A stretch of 64,000 nt of DNA, from positions 976,796-1,040,795 of the forward strand of contig CP053450.1 of NCBI GenBank assembly GCA_013285505.1. The letters run 5' to 3'. The position numbers and the translations under genes are program-made. How positions within the stretch are numbered: the first letter of the stretch is position 1; the number at the start of each line of letters is the position of its first letter. This DNA is from Planctomycetota bacterium (GTDB taxonomy: Bacteria > Planctomycetota > Phycisphaerae > Phycisphaerales > UBA1924). Positions 52,269 to 59,710 of the stretch are shown piece by piece. The notes under the pieces were generated by a model. That model was not told the DNA's origin. It made no database searches and saw only the letters and a list, made by a program, of their open reading frames with translations.

Positions 52269-53453
52269 ATGCGGTTCAAGCACAAGCAGAGACGAAGAGG
52301 GGGGCGCATCCATCGGTGGAGTAAGCGAAGCCGACTGCGATCCGTACAGCGGACTCCTTGGCCATGGTGCCGGAGTGGGAGGCTATCGGTGAGTCTCCAA
52401 CGCAGCCGACTAACCGGGTACGCGGAACTGATGGACCTCGCGGGTAGGGCACGGGTTCCTCGAAACGAGAAGGCCGTTCTCAAGGCACTCGTGCAATTCG
52501 CGGACTGGAAGACTGGAAAGGGCATCCGTGCAAACGTCGAGACGATTGGCGCCAGTGCGGGATATGCACGGCGCCAGACCGGAATACTCCTCGACAAACT
52601 GGATGCTCGCGGTCTCATTGTGTTCGTGTACAAGTCCAAGGGCGGGAACGGCCGTCCGCACATCATCAACATAAATGTCCACCAACTCCGATTGCTTGCT
52701 ACCGAGGAGTGCAGCGGCGACGACTGCGATGAAGTGACGTCGGAACCGCGCATTCAACAGCAACCAACCGCGCATTCTGCAACCATCAACCGCGCACTGC
52801 GTGCGCAGGATCAGGAGACAACAATGAGAACAACCAACCGCCCCCCTGCCGCTCGGATCGCCGAACGACGCGAAGAGCCCAATGTCAAAGAAGGCGGGGG
52901 GGGGATGGAACTGGATGATCAAGAGCAGGCCGAGAGAATGCTCTTGGAGCAAGGCGTGCGGACCTCGAACGCATCCAAGCTGTCAAGGGCCTTTTCGCCC
53001 AAGCTTGTCCGCTCGGCGATCGAGTTGGTCAAGAGCATGCCCCGGCTCCCTAGGAGCCACCCTGGGATGGTCGTGCACCTGTTGACCTCGGGCGAGGCGC
53101 AGGAGCGATTGAATGAGGCGGCGCTGAAAGAGCAGCGCATCCAGGAGCGGAAACGCCAGGTCAATCGGAGGAACAAGTGCCGTGCGCTGGACGCCAATCT
53201 CCAGATATTCAAGGGCGCTCCCGAGGGTCCGCAAGTCGGCGAGATGCTTCGAGTAGTTCATGCTGTCTGGCCGACCGTTGGGCAGATTACCGAGCGCGCA
53301 ACACTCTCGGATGAGGAGTGGAATCTCGCTGAAACCGATCCCTTGCGATTGCTTCGACTCCTCGCCCAAGCGGCGGCGGAGTGTGCCGAGCGTCGCTCAA
53401 CGTCGCAGGAACCTCGACGGAGCATGGCGGCGCACAGCGGAGTGGTCTCCTGA
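52269..53453 (+). CDS. Replication-initiator-like winged-helix protein (copy B)
   Basis: 394 residues from ATG 52269 with AGGGGAGG 8 nt upstream. Basic N terminus, HTH_36-type domain ('VPRNEKAVLKALVQFADWKT', 'ASAGYARRQTGILLDKLDAR', 'GLIVFVYKSKGGNG'), variable linker and helical C terminus ('ALDANLQIFKGAPEGPQVGE', 'LAETDPLRLLRLLAQAA'). Roughly half the residues match copy A. If it recognises its own origin, the divergence would let two related elements replicate independently. Confidence 0.65.
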   Translation: MRFKHKQRRRGGRIHRWSKRSRLRSVQRTPWPWCRSGRLSVSLQRSRLTGYAELMDLAGRARVPRNEKAVLKALVQFADWKTGKGIRANVETIGASAGYARRQTGILLDKLDARGLIVFVYKSKGGNGRPHIININVHQLRLLATEECSGDDCDEVTSEPRIQQQPTAHSATINRALRAQDQETTMRTTNRPPAARIAERREEPNVKEGGGGMELDDQEQAERMLLEQGVRTSNASKLSRAFSPKLVRSAIELVKSMPRLPRSHPGMVVHLLTSGEAQERLNEAALKEQRIQERKRQVNRRNKCRALDANLQIFKGAPEGPQVGEMLRVVHAVWPTVGQITERATLSDEEWNLAETDPLRLLRLLAQAAAECAERRSTSQEPRRSMAAHSGVVS

Positions 53454-53561
53454 TGCCGAGCGCTTTTCTGATTGCGAGTGACCTCCTGAGGCGGATCCCA
53501 CATGTGCAGACCGAGGTGGGGGGGGGCATGGGTCCTTCCTGGCCATGTATCGCCGCGTTCT

Positions 53562-53631
53562 ACCCGCCGGAGCAGCAACCTCCGATGGGAGAGTTTCTTT
53601 TTGGGTGCGTCGTGCGCTTTGCACACCCCGA
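53562..53631 (+). promoter_or_regulatory. 70-bp block identical in both copies, before the methylase (copy B)
   Basis: Same 70 bases as 10573-10642, starting ACCCGCCGGAGCAGCAACCT. The flanks diverge on the left within a few bases. Contains the T5 run and GGGTGCG...GCACACCC dyad; ends ~15 nt before the methylase Shine-Dalgarno. Confidence 0.5.
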
Positions 53632-53654
53632 GTGCCACGAATCTGGAGGGTCCC

Positions 53655-54905
53655 ATGCACGTCGAGATGAAGCCGATCGAATGGGTCAAGCCCTACGAGA
53701 ACAACCCGAGGAAGAACGCCAAGGCGGTCCCCGCCGTGGTCGAGAGCCTGCGACGCTACGGGTTCCGCCAGCCGATCGTCACCGACGCCAAGGGCGTGAT
53801 CGTGGTCGGGCACACCCGGTACCTCGCCGCAAAGGAGCTCGGCCTCACCGAGGTTCCGGTCCACATCGCCACCGACCTGAGCCCCGCCCTCGCCCGCGAG
53901 TACCGCATCGCCGACAACAAGACCGCGGAGGGCGCTGAGTGGGACGCCAAGCTCCTGCCGATCGAGCTCTCGGCCGGCATCACCAGCGGCGCGGACTGGG
54001 GCGCGATGGGGTTCGGGGCACTCGAGCTCGGTCGCCTGCTCTCGCCGTCGCTCACGGCCCGGGAGGGGGCCGAGCCCGACGACGCCCCGGACCTGCCCAC
54101 CACGCCGCGGACGCGGTCGGGTGACCTCTACCGCCTCGGTGAGCACGTGCTCGTCTGCGGCGACTCGGCGAAGGATGCGCCCGCGCAGCTCCTCGGTGAC
54201 GACCGCCCGGTCATGGTCCTGACCGATCCCCCGTACGGCGTCGAGTACGAGGGCAAGACGAAGAACGCGCTGACGATCGAGAACGACGGGATCGATGGGT
54301 TGCAGCCCCTGCTCGAATCAACCCTCGGCAAGCTCGTCGAACACTCTGCACCAGGATGCGTCTGGTACGTCTGTGCTCCCGCCGGGCCGCAGTTCGCCGC
54401 CTTCGCCGCGGTGCTGGGCGACGCGGGTGTCTGGCGGCAGACCCTGGTCTGGGTGAAGGACTCGATGGTGCTGGGGCGTTCCGATCACCACTACCGGCAC
54501 GAAGCGATCCTGTACGGCTGGACGCCAGGCGGCGCGCACCACGCGCCGCCGACGAGAAGCCGCACCACCGTGCTCGAGTTCCCCCGTCCCAAGCGCAGCG
54601 AGGTGCATCCGACGATGAAGCCCGTGGCGCTCTTCGCCGACCTTCTCTCGGTGAGCAGTGACGCGGGCGACCTGGTGCTCGACCCCTTCTGCGGATCCGG
54701 CACGACGATCATCGCGTGCGAGCAGCTGCAGCGCCGGTGCCGCGCGATCGAGCTGGACCCGGGGTATTGCGATGTGATCGTGGAGCGCTGGGAGCGGTTC
54801 ACGGGCGGGAAGGCCGAGCTGGTCAGGAAGGCTCCGAAGAGGACCGCCAAGCGGTCGAAGGCTACTGGCCGGGCGGGCGGAGGGAAGCGCAAGGCGGCAC
54901 CCTGA
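53655..54905 (+). CDS. ParB-domain DNA methyltransferase, intact (copy B)
   Basis: 416 residues from ATG 53655 (GGAGGG upstream). The N-terminal ParB-like domain ('VESLRRYGFRQPIVTDAKGV', 'VGHTRYLAAKELGL') is followed by a beta-class N4/N6 methylase: motif IV 'LTDPPYGVEYEG', then 'VHPTMKPVALFADLL' and motif I 'DPFCGSGTTIIACEQL'. A basic tail ends the protein. Similar ParB-methylase fusions are common in phages and integrative elements, where they protect or mark DNA. No cognate restriction enzyme is in the island, so it is an orphan methylase. Confidence 0.9.
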   Translation: MHVEMKPIEWVKPYENNPRKNAKAVPAVVESLRRYGFRQPIVTDAKGVIVVGHTRYLAAKELGLTEVPVHIATDLSPALAREYRIADNKTAEGAEWDAKLLPIELSAGITSGADWGAMGFGALELGRLLSPSLTAREGAEPDDAPDLPTTPRTRSGDLYRLGEHVLVCGDSAKDAPAQLLGDDRPVMVLTDPPYGVEYEGKTKNALTIENDGIDGLQPLLESTLGKLVEHSAPGCVWYVCAPAGPQFAAFAAVLGDAGVWRQTLVWVKDSMVLGRSDHHYRHEAILYGWTPGGAHHAPPTRSRTTVLEFPRPKRSEVHPTMKPVALFADLLSVSSDAGDLVLDPFCGSGTTIIACEQLQRRCRAIELDPGYCDVIVERWERFTGGKAELVRKAPKRTAKRSKATGRAGGGKRKAAP

Positions 54906-55022
54906 TCGGTGATTGGAACCGCGCGTCGTGCACCGCGAGGAGTACTACCTCACCCGAGACGGAGTGGATTCGAGAAGGCTGGCTGGCGGGAGAGTCCGGG
55001 TAGAGACGAGAAAGGGAACACC

Positions 55023-55268
55023 ATGGCACGAAAGCCGAGCAAGCCGAAGCCCGTACCCGAGGCCAAGGCCCCCCTCGACCCTGATCGCCTCACGCCGGCC
55101 GAACTGGCCGCGGTCCTCTCCTCAACCGGCCTCGTCGCCCTCACCGAGGCGGACATCCTCCAGCAGATCGAACAGGGGGCCCCGACCAACGCCGACGAGA
55201 CCATGAGCCTCGTCGCCTTCACCGCGTGGCTGGTCGAGGCGCGGGAGAAGGCCAGGCGTGGCCGCTGA
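55023..55268 (+). CDS. Small protein preceding the terminase (copy B)
   Basis: 81 residues. 'LTPAELAAVLSSTGLVALTE' and 'LVAFTAWLVEAREKARRGR' match copy A; the same pattern is repeated at the terminase N terminus. Overlaps the terminase start. Candidate small-terminase-like partner. Confidence 0.65.
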   Translation: MARKPSKPKPVPEAKAPLDPDRLTPAELAAVLSSTGLVALTEADILQQIEQGAPTNADETMSLVAFTAWLVEAREKARRGR

Positions 55269-57540
55269 CCCCAGGCACCTCAGGCCCGCCGAGACCCGGC
55301 GGCTGCTCAACTCCACCCCGCTCGGGACCGTGCTCACCGAGCGGCAGCTGCGGCGGCACCGGGACGAGGCCGGGTACCGGATCGGGGACGCGCACACGAT
55401 CGATCTGGTGCGGTACGCGGCGTGGCTGTACGAGGAGCTCCGCTGGCAGGCCCCCAAGCCCGAGGAAGGCGACCTGCGGGGCTACGACGCGGTCCGCGAG
55501 CGGGCGGTGCAGCGCAACAAGGCCCTGTCGCTCTCGGGCCGCAACATCGGCGAACTGCCCGAGGTCGAGCGGCCCGAGCGGAAGGAGTCCTGCGCCCGGG
55601 ACTTCCGGCTCTTTGCCCAAACGTACTTCCCGGCGACCTTCACGCTGGCCTGGTCACCCGACCATCTGCGGGTCATCGAGAAGATCGAGCGGTGCGTGCT
55701 CGATGGCGGGCTGTTCGCCATGGCGATGCCCAGGGGCAGCGGCAAGTCCTCGATGTGCGAGGCGGCGTGCCTGTGGGCGATCCTCTACGGGCACCGGTCG
55801 TTCGTGGTGGTGATCGGGGCCACCGAGGAGCACGCCGACAACCTGCTCGACTCGATGAAGTCGGAGATGGAGCACAACGACCGTCTGCTGGCCGACTTCC
55901 CGGAGGTCTGCTTCCCGATCCGGGCGCTGGAGGGCATCTACCAAAGGGCCAACGGGCAGCTGTTCCGGGGCGAGGCCACCTGCATCGGGTGGGCGGCCAA
56001 AGAGCTCGTCCTGCCGACGATCCCCGAGAGCGCCGCCAGCGGGGCGATCATCCGGGTGGTGGGCATCACCGGCCAGTTGCGGGGCATGAAGTTCAAGCGT
56101 CCCGACGGCGGGACCGCCCGGCCCTCGCTGGTACTCATAGACGACCCCCAGACCGACGAGAGCGCGAGGAGCCCTTCGCAGTGCGCCAACCGCGAGCGGG
56201 TACTCTCCGGCGCGGTGCTCGGGATCGGTGGGCCCAACGTCCAGATCGCGGGGCTGATGACCCTGACGGTCGTGCGGCCGGAGGACCTGGCCGACCAGAT
56301 CCTCGACCGCGAGCGGCACCCCGAGTGGCAGGGGGAGCGGACCAGCCTGGTCTACGAGTTCCCGAGCAACGAGGCCAAGTGGTCTGAGTACGCGGGGATC
56401 CTGCGCCGGGGCATGGGGGCGGGCGAGGGCATCGCCGCGGCGACCGCGTTCTACAAGAAACACCGCAGGGCGATGGACAAGGGGGCCAGGGTCGCCTGGG
56501 AGGAGCGGTTCAAGCCCGAGGAGCTCTCGGCGCTGCAGCACGCGATGAACCTCAAGATCCTCGACGAGCACGCGTTCTGGTCGGAGTTCCAGAACCAGCC
56601 GCTGAATGAGTCGGTCGGTCTGGCCGGGCCGCTGACCGCCGCCGAGATCGCGGCCAAGACCAACGGCATGGAGCGGGGCCTGGTGCCGGCGTGGTGTGAG
56701 CACCTGACCGCGTTCATCGACGTCCAGGAGAAGATGCTGTTCTACGTCGTCGCGGGGTGGTCGGCCGAGTTCGGCGGGGCGATCGTGGACTACGGGACCG
56801 AGCCTGATCAGAAGGACCCGCTGTTCACGCTGCGGAGCTCGAGGCGGACGCTTCGGTCGAGGCACAAGGGCTCGAACCCGGGGCTGGAGGCGTTGCTCTA
56901 CGCCGGGCTCGAGTCGCTGGTGAACCGGCTGTGCGGGTCGGAGTGGAGGCGAGACGACGGGACGAACATGCGGATGGACCGCTGCCTGATCGACGCCAAC
57001 TGGGGGGCGTCGACCGACACGGTGTACCTGTTCTGCCGCCAGTCGGCGCTGGGCTCGCTGCTCTACCCGAGCCACGGGCGGTACGTGGGGGCGTCGAGCA
57101 CGCCCTTCAACGACTACAAGCCGAAGACCGGGGACCGGGCCGGGGTGAACTGGCGGATCCCGTCGGTGCGCGGCAAGCGCGCGGTGCGGCACGTGGTCTA
57201 CGACACGAACTTCTGGAAGTCGTTCGTGCAGGAGCGGTTGGCGGTGGGGATGGGGGACCCGGGCTGCCTGTCGCTGTTCGGGCGGGACGCGCGGGGGCAC
57301 CAGCTGTTCGCCGAGCAGATGACGGCCGAGTACCCGGTGCGGACCGAAGGGCGTGGGCGGACCGTGGATGAGTGGAAGCTCAAGAAGCCGGGGTTGGATA
57401 ACCACTGGCTCGACTGCGCGGTCGGGGCCGCGGTGGCGGCGTCGGTGCAGGGGGTGAGCCTGTTTGGTGCGCCGGACCCGAGGAGGAGGGTGAGGAGGAA
57501 GGTCAGGATGTCGGAGTTGCAGCGGGGTAGAGGTGGATAG
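55258..57540 (+). CDS. Large terminase (packaging ATPase-nuclease), copy B
   Basis: 760 residues, same length as copy A and with few substitutions. N-terminal helical domain ('LNSTPLGTVLTERQLRRHRD'), Walker A 'MPRGSGKSS', Walker B 'VLIDDPQTDE', nuclease-like 'FIDVQEKMLFYVVAGWS' and 'CLIDANWGAS'. Both copies being intact while neighbours decay suggests selection on packaging. Confidence 0.9.
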   Translation: MAADPRHLRPAETRRLLNSTPLGTVLTERQLRRHRDEAGYRIGDAHTIDLVRYAAWLYEELRWQAPKPEEGDLRGYDAVRERAVQRNKALSLSGRNIGELPEVERPERKESCARDFRLFAQTYFPATFTLAWSPDHLRVIEKIERCVLDGGLFAMAMPRGSGKSSMCEAACLWAILYGHRSFVVVIGATEEHADNLLDSMKSEMEHNDRLLADFPEVCFPIRALEGIYQRANGQLFRGEATCIGWAAKELVLPTIPESAASGAIIRVVGITGQLRGMKFKRPDGGTARPSLVLIDDPQTDESARSPSQCANRERVLSGAVLGIGGPNVQIAGLMTLTVVRPEDLADQILDRERHPEWQGERTSLVYEFPSNEAKWSEYAGILRRGMGAGEGIAAATAFYKKHRRAMDKGARVAWEERFKPEELSALQHAMNLKILDEHAFWSEFQNQPLNESVGLAGPLTAAEIAAKTNGMERGLVPAWCEHLTAFIDVQEKMLFYVVAGWSAEFGGAIVDYGTEPDQKDPLFTLRSSRRTLRSRHKGSNPGLEALLYAGLESLVNRLCGSEWRRDDGTNMRMDRCLIDANWGASTDTVYLFCRQSALGSLLYPSHGRYVGASSTPFNDYKPKTGDRAGVNWRIPSVRGKRAVRHVVYDTNFWKSFVQERLAVGMGDPGCLSLFGRDARGHQLFAEQMTAEYPVRTEGRGRTVDEWKLKKPGLDNHWLDCAVGAAVAASVQGVSLFGAPDPRRRVRRKVRMSELQRGRGG

Positions 57541-57678
57541 GCCAGCGCACCAAGCGCTTCCCCAAGCGGTCGCGAGGGGGGCGCGTAGGAGTTGGGGGTG
57601 GATGCACCGGTCGGTAGTGGTTCACTTCGACCCAGACCCCCGCGAGGGACGATCCGGGCCACCCTCTACAATACTCCA

Positions 57679-57993
57679 ATGAGCCAAGAACTCAACGCCG
57701 AAGCCGCCCGCGTGGTCCGCGAGGCCACCGACACCGGGAACCCTCTACCCGCCGATCTGGAAGCGGCATGGGCCGAGTGGATCAAGGGCATTCAGGGCAT
57801 CGACGAGCGGGCTCTGACGCTGCTGCGGGCGGCGTTTGAGGCAGGGGCCGGAACTGTCATCGCAGATGCTGCGGCAGACCTTGGCCGCCGTGGAAGGCTG
57901 AAGGGTGGCAAGGCCCGAGCCGAAGTATTGACCGAGGAACAGCGGCAGGAGTTTGCTAGGAAGGCCGCTGAGGCAAGGTGGAAAAAACCGTAG
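57679..57993 (+). CDS. Small planctomycete-type protein, unknown
   Basis: 104 residues from ATG 57679. The end 'LKGGKARAEVLTEEQRQEF', 'ARKAAEARWKKP' is a widespread motif (GGxARAxxLTxExRxExAxxAAxARW) of small bacterial proteins of unknown role; the rest is an Ala/Glu-rich helix. It overlaps the AAA+ ATPase gene on the other strand by 38 nt. It starts 132 nt after the island boundary. Confidence 0.65.
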   Translation: MSQELNAEAARVVREATDTGNPLPADLEAAWAEWIKGIQGIDERALTLLRAAFEAGAGTVIADAAADLGRRGRLKGGKARAEVLTEEQRQEFARKAAEARWKKP

Positions 57994-59287
57994 ACTTCGG
58001 CGCGTGCATAAGGCTGTTCAGATCCTTCGCTCTGATCATGCCCTCTGAGACTCCACGCATGAGAACATACGGCGGCACAAGCGGGTCGCGGAATCTGTAG
58101 CGGTATCCCCGTGGTTGGCCCGTTCGCCCCAACATGGAACGCTTGTCCTCACAGAACTCACCAAGATGTCCGTTGAATGTCGATATCTGTACTTGTCGAC
58201 CTAGCACTGTTGAAAGCGGTTCTACAACCGCAGACGGGGAGAAGTACCCGATGGGGTCGGACTCTCGTGCCGCAGCGACCGCACAAGCAAGCAAAACGGG
58301 CTTCCACAGAGCGTCCGAGTGGCTGCTGTAGGTTGCGTCGTCATAGAGCTTGGAAATGGTGTGATCGACGGCTTGTACGGCCTGCTCGAACCCCTTGGAC
58401 ACATCGGCAATTGTAATCAGACTGACTCGCCTCTCGCACGCGGCACGAACTGAAAGGAGACCAACCAGGTGTGTGTAGTGGGGTCGGCCCTGTGACATGA
58501 ATGTGATCCGATCAGATGCGTCATCCTCAAACGTGATCTGGAGCTTTCTCTCGGCGTTTTCAAGGATGATTCGCAGTTCTTTCAGCTTCATCGGGTGAAG
58601 CGGTATCTGAATCAACGCGCGGGGAATGGAGGCGTGGTCACGCACAAGATCGTCAACGGTTTCTGCCACTCCAACCAACATGACGGTTGTGTCAATCGCG
58701 CTGTCGGCCAATGCCTTTATCAAATCGGTGAACTGCGAGGCGTGGGGTTTCGGCAATCTGTCGAACTCGTCAATGACAAACACAGACCCTGGCAGACCAG
58801 CCAGCACACGGCGTACATCTTCAATTGTCAACTCGCGGTTGATGAGGCCATACGCTTCTCTGAGAGTAACCACCCGAACACCCGGAGTGGGTCTGAATCC
58901 CACTGACGGGGCATCCTCAGTCCAGTAGATTTCGTCGAACACTTTTTCCCATGCCGTCGAAAAAGTATCTGTGCTGTTGGCGTTTCCTCTGACCGCGATG
59001 CGCTTGGAATCTCGTGGCGGCTCTCGCTTCGAATCGAACACCTCAATGAGAATCGGGATGACATTCGCGAGGGAGGTCTTTCCCACTCCGCGTTCCCCAT
59101 ACAAGACAACATGTAGCCCCACCTCGTTCACCGCATCTACGAGCTGATTAATCTCTGTCCAGCGGCCAGCGAACAACTCGCTGTTGCTGATCGGTGTTCT
59201 TGGGGTAAAGACCTCGCCAGCTTGGATATGGATCAGCTTGGCTTGGTCTTCCGATAGGTGGTTGTCTGGGTACAGTTTCATTGGCAT
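57956..59287 (-). CDS. AAA+ ATPase (Cdc6/Orc1- or STAND-like), solo
   Basis: 443 residues. Walker A 'LYGERGVGKTSLANV', Walker B 'SVFVIDEFDRLPKP', sensor-1-like 'TTVMLVGVAETVDDL', a lid ('PHYTHLVGLLSVRAACERR') and a C-terminal winged helix ('FNGHLGEFCEDKRS', 'YRYRFRDPLVPPYVLMRG'). GC is lower than the surroundings, suggesting transfer. Related solo ATPases occur in mobile elements and defence loci; no partner gene is adjacent. Confidence 0.85.
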   Translation of the reverse strand: MPMKLYPDNHLSEDQAKLIHIQAGEVFTPRTPISNSELFAGRWTEINQLVDAVNEVGLHVVLYGERGVGKTSLANVIPILIEVFDSKREPPRDSKRIAVRGNANSTDTFSTAWEKVFDEIYWTEDAPSVGFRPTPGVRVVTLREAYGLINRELTIEDVRRVLAGLPGSVFVIDEFDRLPKPHASQFTDLIKALADSAIDTTVMLVGVAETVDDLVRDHASIPRALIQIPLHPMKLKELRIILENAERKLQITFEDDASDRITFMSQGRPHYTHLVGLLSVRAACERRVSLITIADVSKGFEQAVQAVDHTISKLYDDATYSSHSDALWKPVLLACAVAAARESDPIGYFSPSAVVEPLSTVLGRQVQISTFNGHLGEFCEDKRSMLGRTGQPRGYRYRFRDPLVPPYVLMRGVSEGMIRAKDLNSLMHAPKSTVFSTLPQRPS

Positions 59288-59390
59288 AGTATAGCGGTTG
59301 GTTCAGGCACTTGCGTCCTTACTGTCCATAGTAGTCAATCTAGTGTCCAAACTCTCGACTATGCCTGACCGTCAAGCATGATGAGGCCTC

Positions 59391-59670
59391 ATGCGGAAGC
59401 TCAGCGCAGACAATCGGGCCATGATGCTCACCTCCCTCTGCGAGGGGCCTCCGTCAACGCCACCACCCGCGTCTGCGGATGCTCCAAGGTGACCGTGCTG
59501 CGGCTTCTGGCCGACGCCGGGACGATGGCCTCCAAGTGGCACGACGAGCATGTCCAAGACCTCCAATCCGAGCGGGTCCAGGCGGACGAGATTTGGTCGT
59601 ACGTCGGCGGCACGGACAGGGCGAAGAATGGTGTCTGGAGGCTCAAGAGGCCGCGAACGGTGGTCGGGTG
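59391..59670 (+). pseudogene. IS1-type transposase remnant
   Basis: Starts 'MRKLSADNRAMMLTSLCEG', breaks by one base near 59447, then reads 'ASVNATTRVCGCSKVTVLRL', 'LADAGTMASKWHDEHV' and 'ERVQADEIWSYVGGTDRAKN', the N-terminal zinc/HTH part and first catalytic Asp of IS1-family enzymes. The rest of the transposase is absent. Confidence 0.75.
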
Positions 59671-59710
59671 ACGGATTACCTTCCCTCACACTCAAAATGT
59701 ACCATTACCG

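Larger units (their letters stand above)
47242..57547 (+). repeat. Mobile island, copy B of two (10.3 kb)
   Basis: Collinear with 4139-14561. In this copy the transposase, integrase and methylase are intact and only the DUF1580 gene is frameshifted. Between the two copies every island gene has at least one intact version. Right-hand homology ends at GCCAGCG directly after the terminase stop. Confidence 0.95.
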
